DNA of 64,000 nucleotides from Phycisphaeraceae bacterium (GCA_023898685.1 CP060234.1:2046001-2110000); one strand, 5' to 3'. Positions 32,751 to 42,038 are shown, numbered from the stretch's first letter. A program made the numbers and translations. Notes: generated by a model from the sequence alone, not told the origin.

Positions 32751-34009
32751 GCCGTCACTCCCGCGGGCCGGACAGATCTGATCGGGAACCGAATCCCGAA
32801 GCGACCGAGCAGGCCCGGCGCCGAGGCCGGCGTAGGCGGATCAAACTCCGGGGGGACCTCGGCCCCGGCGTACCAGCGGTTGAGCTCGGCGGCGCTGAGC
32901 CTGAACTCGGACGTGCCCGGCGCCCGGCCGCTGAACTCGTACTGCACGTGCACGCGCAGCGTCCGCCGATCAGGTTGGGCGATCTCCTCGTCGGCGATGG
33001 GCGAGGTCGGCCCGCCGCCGAGCAGCGCCATCGCCGACTGGATCGCCCGCACCTGTCGCGGCCCCGCGAGCGGGCGGATCGAGCCGATGCCCAGCCCGGT
33101 CAGGCCCACCGCGAAGCCCGCCTGCGTCGCGTCCTGCGCGAGCGCCGCGACGAGCGCGGCGCCGCGTTCGACGAGGTGGCCGGGCGTATCGGCGTCGGGC
33201 TCGTCGACGCGGATCCAGATCTTGGGCGGGGCGCTCGCGGCGTTCTCCTTCACGACGAGTTCGCCGACGCGGGCCGAGGGGAGCCAGGCGATCTGCCGGG
33301 GCGAGTCACCCGGTACGTAGGCGCGCAGGGCGTAGAACTCGGTCGAGACGCCTCGGCGTGAGGTCACGGCCGAGAGCGTCGCGCCCTCGCGCCCGGCGCG
33401 GTGCCAGGGCATCTCACGCAGCGCGACGCGGCGGGGCGCGATGATCCACTCATGCCGCTGATCGAAGATCAGCGTCTTGCGCAGCAGGCCGAACGGATAG
33501 GTCGTGCTGATCGCAAACCCGGTGAGCCCGTGCACGCCCCGCCGGGCCGGCGTGAGCGACGAGATCGCGGTGCGCTGCGTGCCGGGCCTGAGGCAGAGCA
33601 GACCCGCGGGCTTGAGCGAGCCGCGGCCCGGGGTTTCGCCGTCGGTGTCGGTGAGCTCCCGCACCTCGAGCCCCATCGCCGAGAACCAGCCCCCGCCCGA
33701 AGCGATGACATAGCGGATCTCGAAGGGCTCGCCCACATGGGCCGGGCCCGGGCTGATGCGGCGGGCGGTCAGCCGCATCAGCGGGGGGCCGCTGACGAGC
33801 CCCGACAGAAGCAGGCCCGCGATCGCGAGCCCGAACGCGAAGAAGAGCAGGTTGTTCTGGCTGTTCACCGCGCCAACGGCGAGGAAAAACGTGATGAGCA
33901 TGTACAAGATGCCCGGGCCGTGCGGCTCGTAGCGCCGGCGGGAAGGGGCGAGCAATCCACCCTCGGCGTGCTCGGCCCGATCGGCTTTGGGTGTGCGCGG
34001 CATCGCCAT
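32747..34009 (-). CDS. DUF58 domain protein
   Basis: A 420-residue protein with two helices near residues 30-70 (ILYMLITFFLAVGAV, LLFFAFGLAIAGLLL) and a C-terminal DUF58 domain. The family core is the block FYALRAYVPGDSPRQIAWLPSARVGELVVKEN (about 260-290). DUF58 proteins are von Willebrand-like and pair with MoxR ATPases or with transglutaminases. It starts 16 bp after scpB and overlaps the downstream transglutaminase by 4 bp, so scpB, this gene and the transglutaminase form one operon. The ATG at 34009 is one of two adjacent candidates (34003). Confidence 0.82.
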   Translation of the reverse strand: MAMPRTPKADRAEHAEGGLLAPSRRRYEPHGPGILYMLITFFLAVGAVNSQNNLLFFAFGLAIAGLLLSGLVSGPPLMRLTARRISPGPAHVGEPFEIRYVIASGGGWFSAMGLEVRELTDTDGETPGRGSLKPAGLLCLRPGTQRTAISSLTPARRGVHGLTGFAISTTYPFGLLRKTLIFDQRHEWIIAPRRVALREMPWHRAGREGATLSAVTSRRGVSTEFYALRAYVPGDSPRQIAWLPSARVGELVVKENAASAPPKIWIRVDEPDADTPGHLVERGAALVAALAQDATQAGFAVGLTGLGIGSIRPLAGPRQVRAIQSAMALLGGGPTSPIADEEIAQPDRRTLRVHVQYEFSGRAPGTSEFRLSAAELNRWYAGAEVPPEFDPPTPASAPGLLGRFGIRFPIRSVRPAGVTA

Positions 34010-34025
34010 GCGATACGCCCGAGAG

Positions 34026-34682
34026 TCAGCGCGGTTCGCCCGGGAGTGAGGCCGCAGACCCCGGGCCCTGCCCGGGGGGCGCATCCGCTGGCGGCTCCGG
34101 GTTCGCCGCCGGGTCGGGCAGCTCCTTGATCGAGTTCATGCCGAAGGTGTCGAGGAAGTGCCTGGTCGTGCCATAGAGCATCGGGCGCCCCAGTTCCTCG
34201 GCCCGCCCCGTGACCGCGACGAGCCGCCGCTCGAGCAGCGAGCGCAGCACCTCGCCGCACCCGACGCCCCGGATCGCCTCGAGCCTCGCCCTCGTGACGG
34301 GTTGCTGGTAGGCGACGATGGCGAGCGTCTCGATCGCCGCCCGGCTGAGCCGGCTCGACGCCTGGGCCCGGTGGAACGCCGCGAGCACGTCGGCGAGCTC
34401 GGGGCGGGTCATCACGCGGTAGCCACCCGCGACGTGCTCGACGCGGAACGACCGTCCGGTCTGCTCATAGACCCCGTTGAGCCGCACGATCGAAGCCTCG
34501 ATCTCCGAGGGCGTCACGGCCCGGCCCGCCTGCGCCGGCAATGCCTCGGCGAGGCGCGCGGGGGAGACCGGACGATTGGACGAGAACACGAGCGCCTCCA
34601 CGCGGATATCGAGGACGGCCTCGTCTGAATTCGAGCCCGTGGTCGGCTCGTCGTGCAAGGGTTCGGTGGCCTGCGTTGGCAT
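34026..34682 (-). CDS. scpB: Segregation and condensation protein B
   Basis: A 218-residue winged-helix protein that works with ScpA and SMC in chromosome condensation. The two WH domains are visible: LDIRVEALVFSSNRPVSPARLAEAL ... EQTGRSFRVEHVAGGYRVMTRPEL and LSRAAIETLAIVAYQQPVTRARLEAIRGV, ending with GRPMLYGTTRHFLDTFGM. The C-terminal tail is Pro-rich. scpA is not in the window. The ATG at 34682 has no ribosome binding site and is 6 nt from a TACAGT hexamer; it is divergent from yhhQ. Confidence 0.93.
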   Translation of the reverse strand: MPTQATEPLHDEPTTGSNSDEAVLDIRVEALVFSSNRPVSPARLAEALPAQAGRAVTPSEIEASIVRLNGVYEQTGRSFRVEHVAGGYRVMTRPELADVLAAFHRAQASSRLSRAAIETLAIVAYQQPVTRARLEAIRGVGCGEVLRSLLERRLVAVTGRAEELGRPMLYGTTRHFLDTFGMNSIKELPDPAANPEPPADAPPGQGPGSAASLPGEPR

Positions 34683-34688
34683 GGAAGC

Positions 34689-34694
34689 ACTGTA
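34689..34694 (-). promoter_or_regulatory. Possible -10 hexamer of leaderless scpB mRNA
   Basis: TACAGT on the minus strand, 6 nt before the ATG at 34682; the divergent yhhQ promoter hexamer lies 16 bp away. Confidence 0.45.
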
Positions 34695-34710
34695 CCCGCC
34701 GCGTCTCCGC

Positions 34711-34716
34711 TACGCT
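34711..34716 (+). promoter_or_regulatory. Possible -10 hexamer of leaderless yhhQ mRNA
   Basis: TACGCT, then GCGGGC, then ATG at 34723. No Shine-Dalgarno sequence fits. Confidence 0.45.
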
Positions 34717-34722
34717 GCGGGC

Positions 34723-35625
34723 ATGTCCAGCCCCGCCGCGTTGCTGCCCAGCGCCCAGCACGAATACGCCGGCCTTCCCCGCCTGGGCGAGGCGACGCTG
34801 CACAAGCGGCGCGAGAACGTGTTTCTCGTGCTCGCCGGCCTGTTCCTGGGCACGCTCGCGATGCTCAACATCCTGGGCATCACGCGGTTCATCGTGCTCG
34901 CCTCGTTCGGCCCCGCGGCCGAGGGCGCCGCGACGTGGGTCTGGGCATGGGGCAAGGCCAATCCCTGGAGCTCGTGGAACTTCGCCGTCGCGGTGGGGGT
35001 GCTGCCTTACCCGATGACGTTTCTGTGTACCGATTTCATCAGCGAGCTCTACGGACGGGCACGGGCCAACTTCGTCGTCGTCATCGGGCTCTTCCTGAAC
35101 ATCTGGGTCATGCTGATACTCTGGCTAGGCGGGGCGCTCCCGGGATTCGAGAACGTCGACGCGTCGGGCCAGATCGTCCGCGACGCCGCGGGGAGGCTGC
35201 CGGTCTTCTTCGAGGTCCGCAACCTCGCCTTCGGAGCGGTGACCGCGTCGATGATCGCCTACCTCGCCGCCCAGTTCGTCGACGTGCAACTCTTCCACTT
35301 CTGGAAGTGGCTGACCAAGAACCGGCACATGTGGCTCCGCAACAACGGCTCGACCATGATCAGCCAGATCGTCGACACGGTCTCGGTCATCCTCATCACC
35401 CACTTCTACGCCCACGCGCTGCCGATCGACGCCCAGCGGGCCCTCTGGCCCCAGCTGTTCGTCTTCATCGCGACGGGCTACGCCTTCAAGTTTGTCGCGG
35501 CGGCGCTCGACACGGTCCCGTTCATCGTGGCGTCAAACAGGCTGGCGAAGTACCTGCGCCTGCCGCCGCCCACACACCAGTCCGCCGTGCCGGGCGCCGC
35601 GGCCGTGGAGAGCGGCGTGGGCTGA
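34723..35625 (+). CDS. yhhQ: Queuosine-precursor transporter (YhhQ family)
   Basis: A 300-residue membrane protein. The family fingerprints are VGVLPYPMTFLCTDFISELYGRARA (helix 3) and DTVSVILITHF, KFVAAALDTVPF near the C-terminus. About seven hydrophobic segments are seen. The family imports 7-cyano-7-deazaguanine or 7-aminomethyl-7-deazaguanine, so together with the queD-like gene at 56 kb it hints at queuosine metabolism. There is a 60-residue loop between segments (FENVDASGQIVRD...), larger than usual. Divergent from scpB. Confidence 0.85.
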   Translation: MSSPAALLPSAQHEYAGLPRLGEATLHKRRENVFLVLAGLFLGTLAMLNILGITRFIVLASFGPAAEGAATWVWAWGKANPWSSWNFAVAVGVLPYPMTFLCTDFISELYGRARANFVVVIGLFLNIWVMLILWLGGALPGFENVDASGQIVRDAAGRLPVFFEVRNLAFGAVTASMIAYLAAQFVDVQLFHFWKWLTKNRHMWLRNNGSTMISQIVDTVSVILITHFYAHALPIDAQRALWPQLFVFIATGYAFKFVAAALDTVPFIVASNRLAKYLRLPPPTHQSAVPGAAAVESGVG

Positions 35626-35671
35626 ATGCGGCGGGGGATGGTCGCGTTGCCCATGAGCCACGATTGACCCG

Positions 35672-35677
35672 TACACT
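35672..35677 (+). promoter_or_regulatory. Possible -10 hexamer of leaderless beta-helix gene
   Basis: TACACT, then CCGGGC, then the ATG at 35684. A weak -35-like TTGCCC at 35647 with a 19-nt spacer. Confidence 0.4.
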
Positions 35678-35683
35678 CCGGGC

Positions 35684-36865
35684 ATGCTCGTGGTTGGTCT
35701 GGTCTCTCTGGCGCTCGCCGCGCAGCCTTCTCCCCCGCCCGACGAAACCGCCCCGCCCAGGGCCGCGGTGAACGTGCTCGAACTCGGCGCGATCGCCGAC
35801 GGGCAGACCGACTGCGCCCCGGCCATCCAGAAGGCGATCGATCGCGTCTCCGAGAGCGGCGGCGACGTGATCATCCCCGCCGCCGAGAAGCCCTACCTCA
35901 TCCGAAGCGGGCTGACGATCTCCGCCGACGGTGTCTCGATCCTGGGCGACGGCGCGACGATCCGCTTCGCCGACAACGCGATGAACGGCGAGATCGTCGA
36001 CTGCATCCGGGTGCTGGGCACGCCCGGTGACCCGGTCGAGCACGCGACGATCAGGGGTCTGACGATCGACGCCAACTATTGGGCCCAGCCCGGCTCGTAC
36101 GACCCCCGCGGGATCGACAGCGACTATGCGACCGGGCTCGTGGTCCAGAGCGTGACCATCACCAACGCCTTCGTCGGCCTGACCTTCGGCCGGGGCGTCA
36201 GCGACAGCGAGGCGGTCGAATGCCTCATCACCCGCTGGTACGACGACGCCTTCAACGCCAGCGGAGACGGGTTCTCCGGCTCATGCCACGACATCCGCTT
36301 CACACGCTGCACCGCCAAGGACAGCCCCGACGAGCGGGCCGGCGGGCGCCCGGGCGCCCGCAACAACGCATGGGCGATCGAGGACGGCGCCCACGACATC
36401 ACGATCGATTCCTGCACCGTCCAGGACTGCGGTGGCAACGGTTTCGCCGTCCGCAACCACGCGTCGGATGACGCCGTCGCGACCACCGCGGTCCGGTTCG
36501 TCAACTGTCGCGCCGACAACGTCGCCGGCAACGCGTTCTTCGTCTTCGGGCGGACGTTCCCGAACACCATCGAGTCGATCGCGCTCGATCGCTGCACATC
36601 CGACTCGGCGTGTGTCTTCTCCAAGGACATCAGGGGGCTCACCATCACAGCCTCGAAGTTCCCCGGCACGGTGACCATCGGGCCCGTCGACAACGGGCAG
36701 ATCCGGGGAAGCGAGATCGGCTGGCTCCGCGTCTGGTCGACCGATGTGGGCGTGCCCAACGAGCCGGGCGGCTACCGCACCTCGATCACGTTCGATCACT
36801 GCACGATCAACCACCCCGCGTCGGTATTCGGCAATCGGAACTTTGTTCGCTTCATTGACGAATGA
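35684..36865 (+). CDS. Right-handed parallel beta-helix (pectate-lyase-like) protein
   Basis: A 393-residue exported protein; the first 14 residues (MLVVGLVSLALAAQ) form a short signal peptide. The block VNVLELGAIADGQTDCAPAIQKAIDRV is the entry strand of the Pectate_lyase_3 type, and the rest consists of repeated coils with DCTV/SIxL phrases (ITIDSCTVQDCGGNGFAV, IALDRCTSDSACVF). A polysaccharide-degrading or -binding role is likely, but I see no clear catalytic Asp-Asp-Arg set. It is followed at 36909 by a repeat and by a convergent prepilin gene. Confidence 0.75.
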   Translation: MLVVGLVSLALAAQPSPPPDETAPPRAAVNVLELGAIADGQTDCAPAIQKAIDRVSESGGDVIIPAAEKPYLIRSGLTISADGVSILGDGATIRFADNAMNGEIVDCIRVLGTPGDPVEHATIRGLTIDANYWAQPGSYDPRGIDSDYATGLVVQSVTITNAFVGLTFGRGVSDSEAVECLITRWYDDAFNASGDGFSGSCHDIRFTRCTAKDSPDERAGGRPGARNNAWAIEDGAHDITIDSCTVQDCGGNGFAVRNHASDDAVATTAVRFVNCRADNVAGNAFFVFGRTFPNTIESIALDRCTSDSACVFSKDIRGLTITASKFPGTVTIGPVDNGQIRGSEIGWLRVWSTDVGVPNEPGGYRTSITFDHCTINHPASVFGNRNFVRFIDE

Positions 36866-36908
36866 ACCGACTTCCCACTGCCTCCGGCGCTCCCGCAGCG
36901 CCGCGTTC

Positions 36909-36996
36909 CTGATCCGAGCCGCGGGCGTGAGCACGCGGACACACCGGCGCTGGGCGTGACGACCACGCCGCGTGCTCACGCCCGCGGCCCTGATCA
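36909..36996. repeat. Paired inverted hairpin element, family A (GTGA loop)
   Basis: Outer ends CTGATC / GATCAG; the left arm is GCCGCGGGC-GTGA-GCACGCGG, the right arm its inverse. It lies between two convergent genes. Confidence 0.75.
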
Positions 36997-37018
36997 GAAA
37001 CTGCAATGGGCAACGCGA

Positions 37019-38068
37019 TCAGTGATTGTGAATCCACGGGATCTGCGTGCCCGACCGGGGGTCGGAGATGTCCTCGATCTCGTAGCCGGTGAATTCGGTC
37101 AGCTTGTGCCGCAAGAACTGGCCGAACTCGGTCCCGAAGTCCTCGTGCGAATCGACGTAGGTCTGGACGAGCGGCGCCCCGGCCGCCGACCAACGGGCCG
37201 ACCCGTCGGCGAAGACGACGTTCAGCCCCTTGTCGCCGTGGTTGTTCCATTCGTTGGGCCAGTTCGGATCGCCCTCGCGGAAAGGGATGCCCATCGAATC
37301 GACGAAGCCCTGGAAGTCGTGCGGGATCTGCCCATTGTCGTCCACGTCGGCGTCGAGAAAGAGCAGCATCTTGCTGGGGAATGTCACGTTGGTCAGCGTC
37401 TTGACTTTCTCGGGCCGGTCGAACCAGGTGATCCCGTCCGCGCTGCCGTCGGAAGGCGGATCGAACCCGAGCTGGAGATACGCGTTGACCTTGTCGGCCG
37501 AGATCGTCGCGCCGTCGGGGAACCGGCCGGGGTTGTGCCACATGAACGTCTCGTATGAATGCCCCCCCGTGTCGTCGGTCGCGTCAACGGCGGGCTTGTA
37601 GAGGTCATAGAGGATGTCGGCCCGCCCCTGAATCCGCAGGAACGAGAGCAGCAGGCCCAGGTTGACCCCGTCCCAGCGAGGGTCGGACGGATTGAACTGA
37701 TCGACGACCAGGTCGGGGCGGACCCGGTTCAGCGTCGAAGGGCAGATCGCCACGTCGGGCGTATCGACGTAGCTGGGGTAGAGCCAGCCCAGGTTGTCCT
37801 CGAACGGAAGAAAGGTCGGCAGAAAAAGGCCCTTGGCCGTGTCGTTCGCGTAGGCCTGTGAGCCCACGCCCAACTGGCGCAGGTTGGCGAGGCACACCGT
37901 CCGCTGCGCCGTGTCTCGCGCGGCGCCCAAGGCCGGCAGCAGGATCCCGATCAGCAGGGCGATGATCGCGATGACCACCAGCAGCTCGATCAGCGTGAAG
38001 GCCCGCACGAATCCCGGGAGGCTCTCGCGGACGGCATCCCGGGGCGGCGACGACGGTGACTTACGCAT
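37019..38068 (-). CDS. Prepilin-type N-terminal methylation-motif protein
   Basis: A 349-residue protein. The prepilin signature AFTLIELLVVIAIIALLIGI is at residues 23-42, with Ala before the cleaved Phe and Glu at position 5 of the mature protein. The C-terminus holds the H-X9/10-DG block (NNHGDKGLNVVFADGSARW). It is like the proteins at 2275 and 49371 and is typical of planctomycete genomes; function unknown, probably a pseudopilin or surface protein. The ATG at 38068 is the best of several; no strong ribosome binding site. A 200-bp region with no gene precedes it on the minus strand. Confidence 0.82.
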   Translation of the reverse strand: MRKSPSSPPRDAVRESLPGFVRAFTLIELLVVIAIIALLIGILLPALGAARDTAQRTVCLANLRQLGVGSQAYANDTAKGLFLPTFLPFEDNLGWLYPSYVDTPDVAICPSTLNRVRPDLVVDQFNPSDPRWDGVNLGLLLSFLRIQGRADILYDLYKPAVDATDDTGGHSYETFMWHNPGRFPDGATISADKVNAYLQLGFDPPSDGSADGITWFDRPEKVKTLTNVTFPSKMLLFLDADVDDNGQIPHDFQGFVDSMGIPFREGDPNWPNEWNNHGDKGLNVVFADGSARWSAAGAPLVQTYVDSHEDFGTEFGQFLRHKLTEFTGYEIEDISDPRSGTQIPWIHNH

Positions 38069-38298
38069 GCGTGGGCCCCGCTGACAGATCGCGGCGTCCA
38101 TCCACACGGATGTCCGCCCGGTTTGTTGCGACTTACTTGTACCACGGGAGGCTTGTACTTGCAAGCCCTTGCGCTTCTCTGATCTATTTTCGTTAGGAAC
38201 CCGGCGCATGACAATCGCAATTGCGGCGCGTTCCTGTTAGCATCAGGACCGGTTCAAATAGGCGCCGCCGGTCCGGGCGCCGCCTCAGGAGAAAGAGA

Positions 38299-40044
38299 AT
38301 GCACGCGTCCATCCGCACCGTCAGCATCGCCGCCGCCGCGCTCGTTGTGCCGGCATACGCCCAATCGTCGACCGTCGAGATCGATCTCGACGGTGTCGTG
38401 ATCGATTTCCCCAACCCGCCCGATGTCTCCCGCAACAGCCTTGACAATCCCGCTCCGGGCTCGGATAGCTACATCCTCCCGGCCAACGGCTACGCCTTCA
38501 GCATCAACGGCCTGCTCCAGCTCCGCGACCCGCTCTTCGGCCTGCCGCTGGGCGACCCCGTCCTGCTTACGGATTTGCTCGACCAGATCGAGCCCGGCAA
38601 CTCACGCCTGCTGTCCGGGTGGATCCGCAACCAGGCCGGGGGCCTGCCGCCCGGGGGCATCACCGCCTGGCGCGAGCGGTTCGAGGGCGGCGCGTTCGGG
38701 GCCGAGCTCGGGATCGACCTCGAGATCACGGTCAGCGAGCCGGGCGTGGTCACCTTCGCCGTCGAGAACATCACCAGTTCGCTCGGGGGGTTGACGCCCA
38801 CGATGGACTTCATCGAGGGGTCGACCACGCTCGGCACCTGGGTGCCGAGCGCGCCGCAGGTCACCGAGTGGCACTTCGACGGCGACTTCGCGCCCGCCGC
38901 CGGTTCGGACAACAGCGCCATCCGTTTCCTTGACGACGCCGCCTTCGGGCCCATCCTGGGCGGCCTCGGCAGCGAGGATGTTTTCCCAAATCCGCCGACA
39001 CCGACCGGCGTGACCGCGGCCCAGTCGGGCTTCGTCGACACCGCGGTTGACCCCAATCTCCCGGCCGTGGGCGGCGTCGATGCGATGGCCTTCCGCACCA
39101 GCCCCGCGTACAACCAGGCCGACCCGGGCAACAGCGCCTGGCGCCGCGGCATCGGGCTCGCGCTCTATCCCGCCGCGAAGCCCGACTACCCGGGCGGGTT
39201 CATCGGCCAGTGGAGCATGGTGTGGGACATGCTCATCCCGTCGTCCTCGTGGTGGTCGGATTACCCCACCAACACCGTGCACAACCAGTACCTCGCCGCG
39301 CTCGTGCAGGACCAGCACAACAACGCCAGCGGCGCCGACCTCTGGCTCCGCTACCAGAACGGCTCGCCCGTCATCGTCTATTCGAGCGACGGCGACAACT
39401 TCACGGGCGACATGCCCCTCAACCTGGCCATCGCGCCCGACACATGGTTCCGCCTCGCCGTCGTCGTCGACGAGTTCCAGACGGGCCGCACCAAGGTCTA
39501 CCTCAACGGCACCTACATCGGCGAGACGCTCAGCGACTGGGTCTACAACGCGGTCGATCCGACGCCGGGCGAGCAGTACTACGGCGACGGCGAGGCCGTC
39601 GACCCCGCCAATTGGGCCGCGTGGGGCGAGTTCCCCAGCCCCTGGTCCTTCTCCAGCGGCGTCAACAACCCCGACCCCGACACGGGCGACCCCGTGCCCA
39701 CGCCTCTCGCCTCGACGTTCTGCCTGTTCAGCGACCTCCGCTTCGGGGGCTCGCAGCCCGTCTACGTCGCCAACATGCTCTTCGTCGATGACCTGCTCGA
39801 CGGCGCCGACGTGGTGGCGCTGGGTGGCCCAAGCGGCGACGGCATCATGCTCACCGGGGGCGGCGGATGCAACGCGGCCGACATCGCCGAGCCCTACGGC
39901 GTGCTCGATCTCTCCGACATCAGCGGGTTCATCTCGGCCTTCCTCGCCCACGACCCCGCGGCCGACATCGCCCCGCCCCAGGGCGTGTTCGACCTCGCCG
40001 ACCTGAGCGCGTTCATCCAGGCGTTCCTCGCGGGCTGCCCCTAA
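38299..40044 (+). CDS. Secreted LamG-like protein with paired GC-type dockerin C-terminus
   Basis: A 581-residue exported protein. The signal peptide is residues 1-22 (ending in VPAYAQ). The segment from about 220 to 480 (GGVDAMAFRTSPAYNQADPGNSAWRRG ... FRLAVVVDEFQTGRTKVYLNGTYIGET) looks like a concanavalin/LamG-type beta sandwich, which binds or acts on carbohydrate; no catalytic motif is obvious. The last 60 residues carry AEPYGVLDLSDISGFISAF and APPQGVFDLADLSAFIQAF, ending in GCP. AGGAGAAAGAGA precedes the ATG. A terminator follows. Confidence 0.75.
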   Translation: MHASIRTVSIAAAALVVPAYAQSSTVEIDLDGVVIDFPNPPDVSRNSLDNPAPGSDSYILPANGYAFSINGLLQLRDPLFGLPLGDPVLLTDLLDQIEPGNSRLLSGWIRNQAGGLPPGGITAWRERFEGGAFGAELGIDLEITVSEPGVVTFAVENITSSLGGLTPTMDFIEGSTTLGTWVPSAPQVTEWHFDGDFAPAAGSDNSAIRFLDDAAFGPILGGLGSEDVFPNPPTPTGVTAAQSGFVDTAVDPNLPAVGGVDAMAFRTSPAYNQADPGNSAWRRGIGLALYPAAKPDYPGGFIGQWSMVWDMLIPSSSWWSDYPTNTVHNQYLAALVQDQHNNASGADLWLRYQNGSPVIVYSSDGDNFTGDMPLNLAIAPDTWFRLAVVVDEFQTGRTKVYLNGTYIGETLSDWVYNAVDPTPGEQYYGDGEAVDPANWAAWGEFPSPWSFSSGVNNPDPDTGDPVPTPLASTFCLFSDLRFGGSQPVYVANMLFVDDLLDGADVVALGGPSGDGIMLTGGGGCNAADIAEPYGVLDLSDISGFISAFLAHDPAADIAPPQGVFDLADLSAFIQAFLAGCP

Positions 40045-40081
40045 CGCAACGCCGGCGACGCCGACATCCTGATCTGAACGA

Positions 40082-40109
40082 GGCCCGGGCGCCAGCCCGG
40101 GTTTTCTTT
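40082..40109 (+). terminator. Rho-independent terminator
   Basis: Hairpin GGCCCGGGC/GCCCGGG with loop GCCA followed by TTTTCTTT. It ends 10 bp before the stop codon of a convergent gene. Confidence 0.75.
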
Positions 40110-40118
40110 CGGCGCGTC

Positions 40119-40973
40119 CTACTCGAACCCGAGCGCCGCCCAGACCGGAAAATGATCCGACGGGTACCGCCCGTCGATCTTCCGCGTCTCAATCCCGGCG
40201 CCGGTCGCGCGCAGGCCCGGTCCGATGAGCACATAGTCTATCTTCCGGTCCCCGCCTTCCGAGTCGAGCTTGAAACCGGTGAACGTGCCGGACATCCCGC
40301 TCGGGTGGATGGCCCGGTAGGTGTCGGTCAGCCCGACCTCGCCCGTCAGCAGCGCGTGCACCGCCGCGTTGTTCTCGCCCGCGTTCAGGTCGCCCGTGAG
40401 CACCACCGGCTCATTCGCTGCCCGCGAGGCGATGCGTTGGAGAATCAACGCCGCGCTCTTCTCTCGCGCCGGCTGGTTCACGTGATCGAAGTGCGTGTTG
40501 AAGTGGTACACCGCCCGCCCGGTCTTCAGATCGACCAGCCTCGCCCACGTGCAGATCCGTGTGCAGGCGGCGCCCCACGTGTTGCTCCCCGCTTCGTCGG
40601 GCGTGTCGCTCAGCCAGAACGTGCCGGAGGCCGCCAGCGTGAACCGCGTGCGGTCGTAGAGGATCGGGCTCGCCTCGCCGTCGGTCTTCCCATCCTCCCG
40701 GCTCACGCCCGTGGCGCCGTACCGGGGCAGGTGTTCGAGCAGGAACCCGATCTGGAACGGCAGGGCCTCCTGCAAACCCACGAGATCGGCGTCGAGGTCC
40801 GCGATCGTCTCGACGACCTTGTCGCGACGCAGCGGCCACGCGTCGGGCCCGTCGTCCGCAGTGCCGTAACGGATGTTGAAGCTCGCGACGCGGAGGTCAT
40901 CCCCCGCGCGGGCGGGCAACGCGGAGACCATCGCGGCCGCGACGGCGAGCAAGGCAACGAGCAATCTGTGCAT
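40119..40973 (-). CDS. Secreted endonuclease/exonuclease/phosphatase family protein
   Basis: A 284-residue exported protein; the signal peptide is residues 1-23 (ending in ALPARAG). The EEP-fold blocks are complete: VASFNIRYG, LVGLQEA, NTHFDH, VVLTGDLNA, DRKIDYVL and SDHFPVWA, holding the catalytic Asn, Glu, Asp and His. The family includes secreted nucleases, sphingomyelinases and inositol phosphatases; the substrate cannot be read. GGAG is 9 nt before the ATG at 40973. Confidence 0.88.
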   Translation of the reverse strand: MHRLLVALLAVAAAMVSALPARAGDDLRVASFNIRYGTADDGPDAWPLRRDKVVETIADLDADLVGLQEALPFQIGFLLEHLPRYGATGVSREDGKTDGEASPILYDRTRFTLAASGTFWLSDTPDEAGSNTWGAACTRICTWARLVDLKTGRAVYHFNTHFDHVNQPAREKSAALILQRIASRAANEPVVLTGDLNAGENNAAVHALLTGEVGLTDTYRAIHPSGMSGTFTGFKLDSEGGDRKIDYVLIGPGLRATGAGIETRKIDGRYPSDHFPVWAALGFE

Positions 40974-41050
40974 GGGCCGGCTCCAATTGGGAACGCCCGC
41001 ATCCTACAGCACGCGATGCCCACGGAACCCCCAGGTTGGCCTTCGCCAAA

Positions 41051-41115
41051 CGAGCCGCGGGCGCGAGCCCGCGGAGCTCTGTTGACTGGCGGCTCCACGG
41101 GCAGGCGCCCCCCGC
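41051..41115. repeat. Family A element, right arm degenerate
   Basis: Left arm GAGCCGCGGGC-GCGA-GCCCGCGGAGC (41052-41077); the right arm (GGCTCCACGGGCAGGCGCCC and onward) has diverged but keeps the order. Located between two minus-strand genes. Confidence 0.6.
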
Positions 41116-41198
41116 TCGTGGAGGCGCGCCGCTATCACCCGTATTCGACGACCGGCCATCCGATGTCGTCGTTGGATGAAGTTCGCCGGTGGTCCGCC

Positions 41199-42038
41199 CT
41201 ACCGCCCCAGCAGCGCCATCCAGCTGTCCGGCGTCGAGTATGACTCGGCGTTCGGCTTGACGTACACCTGGATGTTCCCGTCGGCGCTCTTCGCGATAAA
41301 CGGGTTCCGGCCCCCGTTCCAGACGCCGTGGTAGCGCTGCATGGCGGGATGCACGTCGGTCAGCGTGCCGTAGGCGGTCACGAAGTTGACATCGCCCCGC
41401 TCGGAGGCGAGGTCGATCACGCCCCTCCCCTCGGTGCCGATGACCGCGGTCACCCGCCCGCTTGTTGTGACCAGGGCCACGGGGTCGACGATCGGCCGGC
41501 TCGTCTTGAGCTCGATCCGCCCACCCTCACCCGTCGCGGCGCCGTTGCGTGCCGTGATGGCGCCTCCCACGCCGACGAGCACGATCGGCCCGCCGTCGTT
41601 CACCACGCTCACCCCGTCGCACCGCGGCGTGCGCACGCGAATGTCGACGTAGCCCGAATCGGGCGCCCCGTCGCCGATCGACGCATCGACCGCGAGCACG
41701 TCCCCCGGGCCGTCGGTCCGGCGCACGGCGGTGATGGGCAGCGCTTCGCCGTGGGCGGGCCAGGTTTCGGTGCGGTCGCCGGCGCCCCAACTCACGATCG
41801 CCTCGACAACGGGCGCCTCGAGGTCGCCATCGACCTCAACCCAAACCGATCCGCGCTGGTTGTGGACATCGATCGCCAGCGGCGTGCCGGCTCGCAGGTC
41901 GGGCCCGCTCGGCTCGATGGGCATGGCCGCGTCGGGCCGGAACAGGTGCTTGCTGGTGATGTCGGCGTAGGTGCACCCGCCCAGCGTGGCGGTGAGCAGG
42001 CCGAGACCCAGCATCGCGAGTGTGATTTTTTTCGTCAT
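41199..42038 (-). CDS. Lipoprotein with adhesin-like (DUF4097-like) repeats
   Basis: A 279-residue lipoprotein: residues 1-22 (KKITLAMLGLGLLTATLGGC) end in a lipobox. The mature part is beta-rich with repeated phrases (VSVVNDGGPIVLVGVGGAITARNG; LKTSRPIVDPVALVTTSGRVTAVI), similar to putative adhesin (DUF4097) proteins. No enzyme motif is present. The ATG at 42038 has GGGAG about 11 nt upstream. No operon partner. Confidence 0.65.
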   Translation of the reverse strand: MTKKITLAMLGLGLLTATLGGCTYADITSKHLFRPDAAMPIEPSGPDLRAGTPLAIDVHNQRGSVWVEVDGDLEAPVVEAIVSWGAGDRTETWPAHGEALPITAVRRTDGPGDVLAVDASIGDGAPDSGYVDIRVRTPRCDGVSVVNDGGPIVLVGVGGAITARNGAATGEGGRIELKTSRPIVDPVALVTTSGRVTAVIGTEGRGVIDLASERGDVNFVTAYGTLTDVHPAMQRYHGVWNGGRNPFIAKSADGNIQVYVKPNAESYSTPDSWMALLGR

